Source of the DNA: an uncultured Lachnospiraceae bacterium
Lineage (GTDB): Bacteria > Bacillota_A > Clostridia > Lachnospirales > Lachnospiraceae
Assembly (NCBI GenBank): GCA_902766415.1
Contig: CACXDR010000038.1
Coordinates: 1 to 12,094 of the forward strand
Reading direction: 5' to 3'
DNA length: 12,094 nt
Below, piece after piece: positions 6,273-12,094 of this stretch (the stretch's first letter is position 1; every line of letters starts with the position of its first letter). Under the pieces are notes generated by a model. That model was given only the letters and a program-made list of their open reading frames with translations. It searched no databases and was not told the DNA's origin. The translations under genes and the position numbers were made by a program.

Positions 6273-7463
6273 ATGATACTTCCGTACCACTATAAATCCT
6301 TTTCCTGGAGGCTTTTCCTTGCAGTCCTCGCGCTGAACCTGATCGGCGTTCTCGTCATCAACAGCGCGACCGCGCAGGAGTCCGGGTATTATGTCAGCAG
6401 GCAGCTTACCGGCGCCGCTGTCGGGATCACGGCCATGTGCATCATCATGCTCATCCCGTACCAGAAGATCCTGGGCTACGCCATACCGGTCTATGTCGCC
6501 TGCTGCGCCATGCTGGTCGTGGTCAATATCTACGGAAGGATCGTAGGCGGGGCAAGGCGCTGGGTCGTCATCCCGGGGATCGGGCAGCTCCAGCCGTCCG
6601 AATTCGCGAAGATCGGGATCGTGGTTTTCTTCGCGTGGCTGCTTGGCAGGAACACGGAGTCGCTGAACCGGCTGCATTTCCTCCTTGTCTACGCGGGACT
6701 CGCGCTGATCCCGGTATTCCTGATCGCGTCGGAGCCGGACCTTTCCACGGTGATCGTGGTGTGCGTCTGCATCGTCTCGATGATCTACACAGCGGGCCTG
6801 AGCTACCGCTGGATCGCCGCGGCGCTCGGGGTCGTAACGCCCTTCGCCGCCGCCTTCATCGTACTCCTTCAGCACAGGATGATCCCGTTCCTGAAGGAGT
6901 ACCAGGCACGCCGTATCCTCGCGTGGGTGGATCCCGCGCAGTACGCGGACGCGAACCTGCAGCAGGACAATTCGATCATGGCGATCGGCTCGGGGCAGCT
7001 TTTCGGGAAGGGCCTGAACAACAATACGCTTGCATCCGTGAAGAACGGGAATTTCCTCTCGGAGGAGCAGACGGACTTTATCTTCGCCGTGATCGGCGAG
7101 GAGCTCGGCTTCGTCGGGTGCGTGCTCGTGCTTTTTCTCTACGCGGTCATCGTGTACGAGTGCCTGTATCTCGCCGGGAAGGCGAAGGACGTCGAGGGCA
7201 GGATCATCTGCACCGGCATGGGGGCTCTCATCGCGTTCCAGGGCTTCAGCAACATCGCGGTCGCCACGGGCATCTTCCCGAATACGGGACTGACGCTGCC
7301 CTTTATCAGCTACGGAGTCAGTTCGCTCCTGAGCTTTTACATGGGTATCGGCCTGGTCCTGAACGTCGGCCTGCAGCGCACGGACCGTTCCGTGCGGAAC
7401 GAGGAGCACGAATATAATAATCAGTCATCTGCCGGTCAGGATTACTTCTGGACGGAAGAATAG
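6273..7463 (+). CDS. rodA: RodA, SEDA-family peptidoglycan glycosyltransferase
   Basis: A 396-residue polytopic SEDA protein (RodA/FtsW/SpoVE family), normal length. It starts at ATG 6273 with AGGAG (6262-6266) six bases upstream. Seen: about ten membrane segments, the GGARRWVVIPGIGQLQPSEFAKI signature (93-113), ASEPDLST (152-159), the extracellular EEQTDFIFAVIGEELGF loop (264-280) holding Asp268, which aligns with the catalytic Asp of SEDA enzymes, and the PNTGLTLPFISYGVSS signature (336-351). It polymerises lipid II into glycan strands and partners with the class B PBP just upstream. Placement next to mreCD and PBP2 favours RodA over FtsW or SpoVE, which sequence alone would not settle. It is separated from PBP2 by a gap with an inverted repeat, so expression may be partly uncoupled. 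The C-terminus is polar and cytoplasmic. Confidence 0.93.
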   Translation: MILPYHYKSFSWRLFLAVLALNLIGVLVINSATAQESGYYVSRQLTGAAVGITAMCIIMLIPYQKILGYAIPVYVACCAMLVVVNIYGRIVGGARRWVVIPGIGQLQPSEFAKIGIVVFFAWLLGRNTESLNRLHFLLVYAGLALIPVFLIASEPDLSTVIVVCVCIVSMIYTAGLSYRWIAAALGVVTPFAAAFIVLLQHRMIPFLKEYQARRILAWVDPAQYADANLQQDNSIMAIGSGQLFGKGLNNNTLASVKNGNFLSEEQTDFIFAVIGEELGFVGCVLVLFLYAVIVYECLYLAGKAKDVEGRIICTGMGALIAFQGFSNIAVATGIFPNTGLTLPFISYGVSSLLSFYMGIGLVLNVGLQRTDRSVRNEEHEYNNQSSAGQDYFWTEE

Positions 7464-7499
7464 CAGCAGTGTGTAAAAGAAAGAACGAGGATGAAAGAA

Positions 7500-7898
7500 A
7501 TGAACATCGGTCTCATCGCACATGACGCAAAAAAACAGCTTATGCAGAATTTCTGCATCGCCTACCGCGGGATCCTCTCGAGGCACTCCCTTTTCGCGAC
7601 CGGAACCACCGGAAGGCTTGTGGAAGAGGTGACGAACCTGAATATCCACAAATTCCTGGCAGGCCACCTGGGCGGAGAGCAGCAGATGGGCGCCCAGATC
7701 GAATCGAACGACATGGACCTTGTGATCTTTCTCCGCGACCCGCTCCGTCCGAAGCCGCATGAGCCCGACATCAGCAACGTCGTGAGGCTGTGTGACATCC
7801 ACAACATCCCGATCGCGACGAATCTGGCAACAGCGGAACTTTTGATCAAATCCATGGAGCGCGGAGACTTTGAATTCAGAAATTATTACAGGCACTGA
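7500..7898 (+). CDS. mgsA: Methylglyoxal synthase
   Basis: A 132-residue cytosolic enzyme converting dihydroxyacetone phosphate to methylglyoxal and phosphate, a bypass of lower glycolysis under phosphate limitation. Start ATG 7500 is preferred over ATG 7491: GAGG (7487-7490) touches the first ATG but lies nine bases before the second, and MNIGLIAHDAKK matches the usual N-terminus of Bacillus MgsA. Seen: AHD (Asp9), the phosphate-binding TGTTG loop (34-38), GGEQQ (58-62), RDP (Asp80), and PHEPD (His87, Asp90). By alignment from memory with E. coli MgsA, Asp9, Asp80, His87 and Asp90 correspond to Asp20, Asp91, His98 and Asp101, but the catalytic base Asp71 (GGDQQ) is replaced by Glu60. Length and all other motifs fit. 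It lies 36 bp after rodA, in the position seen in related Clostridia, and its 3' end overlaps the carboxypeptidase gene by 29 bp. Confidence 0.94.
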   Translation: MNIGLIAHDAKKQLMQNFCIAYRGILSRHSLFATGTTGRLVEEVTNLNIHKFLAGHLGGEQQMGAQIESNDMDLVIFLRDPLRPKPHEPDISNVVRLCDIHNIPIATNLATAELLIKSMERGDFEFRNYYRH

Positions 7899-8925
7899 GA
7901 GAAGAACAGGCACGTCTCGCCGGCGGGGAAACCGCCGGCACAGGTTTTCACCCTATTATCTGCTGGTCCCGGCCGTACTTGCCATGCTCGCAGCCGGGAT
8001 CTTTGTTTTTTCCAACGGACCGGCTTTCCCCTTCAGGGACCGGTACCGGCTCGCCGAGCGGACGGCGCAGACACTGAATGACTGCGCGCCGCCGTCCTTC
8101 CTTCCGGGATTCGCGGAAGACCTGGCCGTGGTCCGGCAGTCGAGCGACGAGGACCAGGAGATCGAGGCCGGCGGCGTGATCGCCGTGGCGGAGGGCGAGG
8201 CGGACGCTGTCTACGCGAAGAACGCCTTCGCGAGGATGAACCCCGCGAGCACCACGAAGGTCATGACCTGCCTGGTCGCCCTGGAACGCGGAAACATGCA
8301 GGAGGTCTGGACCGCGGGCCCGGAGATCTACGTTTCCGACAAGGCCGCGAGCCTTGCGGGCTTCCATGAGGGGGATGCTGTCAGCGCGCTCGACGTGCTG
8401 TACGGGCTCATGCTTCCCTCCGGCGCGGATGCCGCGAACATGATCGCGCTCCGGATCGCGGGGGGAGAGGAGCAGTTCGTAGAGCTCATGAACCGGAAGG
8501 CGGAGGAGCTCGGCTGCACCGGCACGCATTTCACCAACACGCACGGGCTTACGGACGACCTCCACTACACGACCGCCTACGACCTCTACCTGATCATGCG
8601 GGCGGCAATGAAGGACCCCGTGTTCCGTGAGATTGCCGGGGCTGTGGAGCACACGGCGGACTATACGGACGCGGCAGGAGCCCCCGTCCAGAAGAAATGG
8701 AAGAACACGAACTTCTATATGAGCGGCAAGGCGGTCCCGCCGGAGGGCTACACGGTCACCGCAGGAAAGACCGGGACCACGCTCGCTGCCGGTAACTGCC
8801 TGGTCCTGGCCGGCACGGACGCAGCGGGGACGGAATGCTACTCCGTGGTGCTGAAGGCCGCGAAGCGCGACCTCCTTTACACGGACATGAACCTGGTGCT
8901 TGAAAAATTAGAAGGCCGGCATTGA
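7870..8925 (+). CDS. Serine-type D-alanyl-D-alanine carboxypeptidase (peptidase S11, DacF-like)
   Basis: A 351-residue protein starting at TTG 7870; an in-frame TGA at 7843 rules out anything longer, and GGAG (7856-7859) lies ten bases upstream. It overlaps mgsA by 29 bp in another frame. Seen: an Arg-rich N-terminus, one hydrophobic segment (about 29-48) serving as signal anchor, then the penicilloyl-serine transferase domain with S127-T-T-K130, S184-G-A186 and K300-T-G302. It removes the terminal D-Ala from pentapeptides outside the membrane and so limits cross-linking. Differences from E. coli PBP5: the second motif has Ala where SxN has Asn, and the protein stops about 50 residues after KTG. 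The C-terminal beta-domain and amphipathic tail anchor are therefore missing, and membrane attachment must be N-terminal. S11 assignment is firm; which dac paralogue it is remains open, so no symbol is given. Confidence 0.9.
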   Translation: MNSEIITGTERRTGTSRRRGNRRHRFSPYYLLVPAVLAMLAAGIFVFSNGPAFPFRDRYRLAERTAQTLNDCAPPSFLPGFAEDLAVVRQSSDEDQEIEAGGVIAVAEGEADAVYAKNAFARMNPASTTKVMTCLVALERGNMQEVWTAGPEIYVSDKAASLAGFHEGDAVSALDVLYGLMLPSGADAANMIALRIAGGEEQFVELMNRKAEELGCTGTHFTNTHGLTDDLHYTTAYDLYLIMRAAMKDPVFREIAGAVEHTADYTDAAGAPVQKKWKNTNFYMSGKAVPPEGYTVTAGKTGTTLAAGNCLVLAGTDAAGTECYSVVLKAAKRDLLYTDMNLVLEKLEGRH

Positions 8926-8950
8926 ACTTTTAACGCCACTAACGTATAAT
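8922..8950 (+). promoter_or_regulatory. Strong sigma-A promoter for the P-loop gene
   Basis: TTGAAC (8922-8927, 4 of 6 to consensus) is followed after exactly 17 bp by a perfect TATAAT (8945-8950). The -35 overlaps the stop codon of the upstream carboxypeptidase gene. Predicted transcription starts near 8957, giving a 5' leader of about 28 nt containing GGAGG. It is the best promoter match in the window and implies separate, probably high, expression of the next gene. Confidence 0.75.
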
Positions 8951-8984
8951 AGCTTTAAGTTTAAAAACAAGGAGGAACTTGACG

Positions 8985-9404
8985 ATGGTTCAGATTATTG
9001 CAGGCATCAAGGGAAAGGGCAAGACCAAGCGTCTTCTTGATATGGCCAACGCCGCAGTTAAGGACGCAAGAGGCACTGTAGTTTACCTTGATAAGAGCTC
9101 CAAGCACATGTATGAGCTCAGCAATAAGATTCGTCTTATTAACGTCGGTGAATTCGACATTCAGAGCGCTGACGGCTTTATCGGTTTTATTTCCGGTATT
9201 ATTTCTCAGGATCACGATCTTGAGTTCGTTTATCTTGACAGTTTCCTGAAGCTTGCCTGCATCGAGGGCGAGGACATGACCCCTGTGATCGATGCGCTTG
9301 AGAAGATCGGGGCGAAGTACAATGTCACCTTCATCCTCAGCATTTCCAAGGATATTTCCGAGCTGCCGGAGAACGCTAAGAAGGACGTTGTGATCAACCT
9401 GTAA
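8985..9404 (+). CDS. Small P-loop NTPase-like protein of unknown function
   Basis: A 139-residue protein with no assignable function. ATG 8985 lies nine bases after GGAGG (8971-8975) and is preferred to TTG 8979, which is only three bases away. Seen: a Walker A-like motif at the N-terminus, G7-I-K-G-K-G-K13-T14, preceded by a hydrophobic strand (VQIIA), and a possible Walker B strand FVYLD ending at Asp85. A hydrophobic strand VTFILSIS follows near 114-121. There are no membrane segments or signal peptide, so it is cytosolic. The strand order resembles a minimal P-loop fold, but the second half of a full ATPase is absent. Codons are more T/A-ending than in the flanking genes, which could mean high expression or a different history. 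It has its own promoter and terminator, unlike its neighbours. Similar short proteins are, as I recall, found as hypotheticals in Lachnospiraceae, sometimes labelled PilT-like; that label is not supported here. Confidence 0.85.
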   Translation: MVQIIAGIKGKGKTKRLLDMANAAVKDARGTVVYLDKSSKHMYELSNKIRLINVGEFDIQSADGFIGFISGIISQDHDLEFVYLDSFLKLACIEGEDMTPVIDALEKIGAKYNVTFILSISKDISELPENAKKDVVINL

Positions 9405-9424
9405 TCAACAGAAATCGAAAGTTC

Positions 9425-9460
9425 ATTACGGACAGCCGGCAATGGCTGTCCGTAATATTT
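9425..9460 (+). terminator. Rho-independent terminator-like hairpin after the P-loop gene
   Basis: ATTACGGACAGCC (9425-9437) pairs perfectly with GGCTGTCCGTAAT (9444-9456) around a six-base loop (GGCAAT). A short ATTTT (9457-9461) follows. The 13-bp perfect stem starts 20 bp after the P-loop gene's stop codon and isolates that gene from the downstream HlyD-like gene. The T-run is short, so termination may be partial. Confidence 0.78.
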
Positions 9461-9501
9461 TGGAGCCCGGGAGCATACCATTTTGGATCCCGGGAGCATA
9501 C
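9457..9501 (+). repeat. 23-bp tandem direct repeat, two copies, with CCCGGG core
   Basis: Copies at 9457-9478 and 9480-9501 share 21 of 22 bases, the difference being G versus T just before the CCCGGG core (GGAGCCCGGG versus GGATCCCGGG). Both then read AGCATAC, and the period is 23 bp. The repeat sits between the terminator stem and the start of the HlyD-like gene. A two-site operator or a replication-slippage duplication are both possible. No promoter was recognised around it. Confidence 0.85.
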
Positions 9502-9533
9502 TGCAGTCATCCGGACGGAAGGCAGGGACCATC

Positions 9534-10937
9534 TTGGCGAAACAGAACCGGAACGTGATCCGGTACCGAAGACCTCTCAAACTGAATATCGGACTGATCA
9601 TTTTCAGCATCCTCTTTTTCTATCTCGTCTTCACCGTATATTCCTATATGCGCCGCCCGAAGATCCGTTTTTACGAGGTCGAGACCGGCGGGATGGTGAA
9701 TGACACGGGGCACACCGGGCTGATCCTCCGGACGGAGGACGTGCAGACCGCCCCCGTACCGGGCTATATCAACTACTACATCCGTGAGGGGAAGCGCGCC
9801 GCCGTCGGGACCAGGATCTATTCCCTGGACGAGACAGGCAGCCTCCGGAAGTACCTTGAGGAGAACTCCTCGAACACGGACAGCCTGAGCGAGCAGAACC
9901 TGAGGGAGCTGAAGTCGAGGCTTTCCGGCTTCGCCGTGTCCTACGAGCCCAACAGCTTCAAGGGCGTGTACGACAGCCGCGATTCCATCCAGTCCGCGCT
10001 GTCGGAGTACACGAGCATGAACGTGCTCTACAGCCTGGACCAGACGCTCCGCGACAACGGCATCACCTTCACGCAGGTCACGTCGCCGGAGTCCGGCGTC
10101 GTCTCCTTCAACGTGGATTCCTACGAAGGGCTTACCGCCGACCAGGTGACCGCGGAGCACTTCGATTCCGGCAGCTACCGTCCCTCATGGCTGACCGCGG
10201 GCGAGCTTGCGGACAGCGGCATGCCCATCTACAAGATCATCCCGTCGGAGGACTGGCAGGTCGTCTTCCCGCTGACCGAAGAGGAGGACGCCCGCTATGC
10301 CGACCGGCAGAGCCTCCGCATCCTGATCAAGGGCTATGACACGCCGCTCACCGGGGACTTTTATGAGCTTACGGGCGCGGACGGCGGACGCTACGGCGTC
10401 CTGACCTTCCACCAGTTCATGGTCCGCTTCGTCAGCGACCGCTACCTTGATTTCCAGATCGTCTCCGGTACCGACAGCGGGCTTAAGATCCCGCGCTCCG
10501 CGATCACGGAAAAGCTGTTCTTCACAGTCCCGAAGGAGTACCTGACGAACGGCGGAAACAGCGTGAACGCCGGCTTCATCGCGGAACGGTACGCGCAGGA
10601 CGGCACAGCAGAGGCAGTCTTCGTACCGGCGGAGATCTTCTACGAAAGCACGGACAGCTGCTATATCGACGCGTCCGGCAAAGGACCGCTGAACGCAGGC
10701 GATTACATCATCCGCCCGGGCTCCGACGAGCGCTACCAGATCGGCGCGACCGCGAACCTCCAGGGCGTGTACAACATCAACAAGGGCTACGCGGTCTTCA
10801 AGCAGATCGAGATCATCGAGGAGAACGACGAGTACGTGACGATCCGCCGCGGCACCAGCTACGGTCTGAACGTGTTCGACCACATTCTTCTGAACGGATC
10901 GGAGGGTTCTGAGGGCGAGCCCATCTACCAGAGATAA
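9534..10937 (+). CDS. HlyD-like membrane-anchored protein (periplasmic-adaptor type)
   Basis: A 467-residue protein from TTG 9534, with AGGGA (9524-9528) five bases upstream. An in-frame TTG at 9483 lies inside a tandem repeat and lacks a ribosome binding site, so it is less likely. Seen: a basic N-terminus (KQNRNVIRYRRPLK), one membrane segment (about 18-38), and then an extracellular region. A half-motif with a lipoyl/barrel-sandwich look (TAPVPGYINYYIREGKRAAVG, about 72-92) is answered by SPESGVVSFNVDSYEGL (about 184-200) after a helical stretch, as in HlyD-type adaptors. The rest is beta-rich and contains no catalytic motif. Known: HlyD-family proteins link inner-membrane transporters to other components, but no transporter gene is visible here. 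Its place directly before yggS and sepF suggests a division or envelope role in Gram-positives. That role is inferred; family membership is moderately sure. Confidence 0.75.
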   Translation: MAKQNRNVIRYRRPLKLNIGLIIFSILFFYLVFTVYSYMRRPKIRFYEVETGGMVNDTGHTGLILRTEDVQTAPVPGYINYYIREGKRAAVGTRIYSLDETGSLRKYLEENSSNTDSLSEQNLRELKSRLSGFAVSYEPNSFKGVYDSRDSIQSALSEYTSMNVLYSLDQTLRDNGITFTQVTSPESGVVSFNVDSYEGLTADQVTAEHFDSGSYRPSWLTAGELADSGMPIYKIIPSEDWQVVFPLTEEEDARYADRQSLRILIKGYDTPLTGDFYELTGADGGRYGVLTFHQFMVRFVSDRYLDFQIVSGTDSGLKIPRSAITEKLFFTVPKEYLTNGGNSVNAGFIAERYAQDGTAEAVFVPAEIFYESTDSCYIDASGKGPLNAGDYIIRPGSDERYQIGATANLQGVYNINKGYAVFKQIEIIEENDEYVTIRRGTSYGLNVFDHILLNGSEGSEGEPIYQR

Positions 10938-10946
10938 AGGAGCAGT

Positions 10947-11639
10947 ATGATCAAAGAAAATCTTGCATCAGTCGAGGAACGCATCCTTGCGGCGTGCGGC
11001 AGGGCCGGAAGGTCCCGCAGTGACGTCACGCTGGTCGCCGTCAGCAAGACGAATCCCGTCGAGCGCATCCGTGAGGCCTACGACGCCGGCGTCCGTGATT
11101 TCGGCGAGAACAAGGTAAAGGAAATGCTTGGGAAGGAGCCGCAGCTTCCGGAGGATATCCGCTGGCACCTCATCGGCCATCTCCAGACGAACAAGGTGAA
11201 AAGCGTGCTCGGGAAGACCGTCCTGATCCACTCGATCGACTCCCTGAAGCTTCTTGACACCATCGACTTCGAATCCCGGAAAAAGGGCATGGTATCGGAA
11301 GGACTCCTGGAGGTCAATGTCGCCGGAGAGGAGAGCAAATTCGGCTTCCTCCCGGAGGAGCTGATCCCGCTCCTCGACCGCCTGAAGCAGTACCGGAACC
11401 TGAAGATCCGCGGGCTCATGACAGTGGCTCCCTTCGTGGAGGACGCCGAGGAAAACCGTCCCGTTTTTCGTAAGTTGCGCCAATTATCCATTGACATAAA
11501 ATCGAAAAACATTGATAATGTCACTATGAATGTCCTTTCCATGGGCATGACCGGCGACTATGAGGTGGCGGTCGAAGAGGGCGCCACGCTGATCAGAGTC
11601 GGCACAGGTATCTTTGGTATGAGAGAGATTGGAGAATAA
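10947..11639 (+). CDS. yggS: YggS/PLPBP family pyridoxal phosphate homeostasis protein
   Basis: A 230-residue cytosolic protein of normal length, starting at ATG 10947 four bases after AAAGGAG (10936-10942), whose first bases overlap the upstream stop codon. Seen: TLVAVSKTNP (28-37), where Lys34 is the PLP-binding lysine; DFGENKVKEM; the WHLIGHLQTNKVK signature; and near the C-terminus LSMGMTGDYEVAVEEGATLIRVGTGIFG, which contributes the phosphate-binding S/T-M-S/G and RVGTGIFG turns. The fold is the alanine-racemase-like TIM barrel without the second domain. Known: it binds PLP, has no established enzymatic activity, and keeps free PLP and amino-acid pools balanced. In Gram-positives it commonly stands next to sepF (ylmE-ylmF), as here. 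The middle of its 3' half (about 11470-11530) is locally AT-richer, but the frame is intact. Confidence 0.95.
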   Translation: MIKENLASVEERILAACGRAGRSRSDVTLVAVSKTNPVERIREAYDAGVRDFGENKVKEMLGKEPQLPEDIRWHLIGHLQTNKVKSVLGKTVLIHSIDSLKLLDTIDFESRKKGMVSEGLLEVNVAGEESKFGFLPEELIPLLDRLKQYRNLKIRGLMTVAPFVEDAEENRPVFRKLRQLSIDIKSKNIDNVTMNVLSMGMTGDYEVAVEEGATLIRVGTGIFGMREIGE

Positions 11640-11643
11640 AAAC

Positions 11644-12094
11644 ATGAGCATTTTTGGAAGGCTGATGGACAGCATGCGTGTTAATTCTGCTGATGATGAC
11701 GAGTTCTACGACGAGGAGGAAGAGATCAACGAGAAGCCGAAGGCTCTCGGCCTGATCCGCAGGAACTCCTCCGCGGACGACGACGCTGAAGAGGAAGGCG
11801 AGAAGCACGGCTTCTTTGCTCCGCGCAAGGTCACCCCGGTCAGGAAGAGCGGCCTCGAGGTCGTCCTTGTCAAGCCGTCCGTCTTTGACGACGCGAAGGA
11901 GATCGTTGACGACCTTCTTGGAGGCAAGGCTGTCGTCCTCAATATGGAAGGCATCAATACGGAGATCGCGCAGCGCATCATCGATTTCACCTCCGGCGCG
12001 ACCTACAGCATGAACGGCAAGCTCCAGAAGATCTCCAATTATATCTTTATCATCACCCCGGAGAACGTCAGCCTTTCGGGCGAGTTCCAGGACA
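11644..12094 (+). CDS. sepF: Cell division protein SepF, 5' part (runs off the window)
   Basis: The frame is open from ATG 11644 to the window edge, giving 150 residues; the stop lies outside. GGAGA (11631-11635) inside the last codons of yggS is the ribosome binding site, eight bases away, so the two genes are translationally close. Seen: an N-terminal amphipathic helix (MSIFGRLMDSMRV) that in SepF binds the membrane, a long acidic linker (about residues 16-53, many Asp/Glu), and the core domain from about 69 with LEVVLVKPSVFDDAKEIVDDL, VVLNMEGI and the signature GATYSMNGKLQKISNYIFIITPENV (about 118-142). SepF tethers FtsZ to the membrane and bends it at the septum, beside or instead of FtsA. 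Only the last few residues are missing by comparison with typical lengths near 150-190. Confidence 0.94.
   Translation, partial: MSIFGRLMDSMRVNSADDDEFYDEEEEINEKPKALGLIRRNSSADDDAEEEGEKHGFFAPRKVTPVRKSGLEVVLVKPSVFDDAKEIVDDLLGGKAVVLNMEGINTEIAQRIIDFTSGATYSMNGKLQKISNYIFIITPENVSLSGEFQD

Noticed and set aside
6219..7409. 396-residue antisense frame opposite rodA
   Set aside because: It mirrors rodA almost exactly; its product is rich in Arg, Asp and His with no domain. RodA's motifs are complete on the + strand.
9483..9533. Longer N-terminus of the HlyD-like protein from TTG 9483
   Set aside because: The start is within the tandem repeat, has no upstream SD, and the extra residues add nothing recognisable; TTG 9534 has AGGGA five bases away.

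Overview
The window is a GC-rich (by eye roughly 60%), densely packed stretch of bacterial chromosome with every gene on the + strand. Gene content and order (radC, mreC, mreD, a very long PBP2, rodA, mgsA, a D-Ala-D-Ala carboxypeptidase, then an HlyD-like protein, yggS and sepF) point to a Gram-positive member of the Clostridia, most likely Lachnospiraceae-like. The protein sequences, frequent TTG/GTG starts and strong AGGAG-type ribosome binding sites agree with this. The genus cannot be named from the sequence alone. No phage, insertion sequence, CRISPR array, tRNA or rRNA is visible. This is core cell-envelope territory, not a mobile island.

Layout: (1) 1-528 is the 3' end of a PLP-dependent methionine gamma-lyase-family gene. 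(2) A candidate promoter inside its 3' end precedes a tightly packed elongasome cluster: radC (597-1286), mreC (1283-2671), mreD (2738-3253) and the class B transpeptidase PBP2 (3279-6170). (3) A 102-bp gap with a 12-bp inverted repeat leads to rodA (6273-7463), mgsA (7500-7898) and a DacF-type D,D-carboxypeptidase (7870-8925) that overlaps mgsA. (4) A small P-loop protein of unknown function (8985-9404) is AT-richer than its neighbours and has its own near-consensus promoter and a perfect 13-bp terminator-like stem. (5) A 23-bp tandem repeat precedes a division-associated group: an HlyD-like membrane-anchored protein (9534-10937), the PLP-homeostasis protein yggS (10947-11639) and sepF (11644 to the window end, truncated).

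How the genes work together: RodA (SEDA glycan polymerase) and PBP2 (transpeptidase) form the side-wall synthase, MreC and MreD scaffold and activate it, and the carboxypeptidase trims pentapeptides in the finished wall. SepF is the FtsZ membrane anchor for septation. The most notable points are: mreB is absent between radC and mreC, and minCD is absent between PBP2 and rodA; PBP2 carries an extra domain of about 240 residues and a Cys/His cluster around its SxN motif suggestive of the zinc-dependent PBPs described in Clostridioides difficile; MgsA has Glu where the E. coli enzyme has its catalytic Asp71; and MreC has a tail of about 190 residues with a 39-bp coding repeat. I did not find a clearly new multi-gene system; the novelty candidates are individual proteins and intergenic elements.
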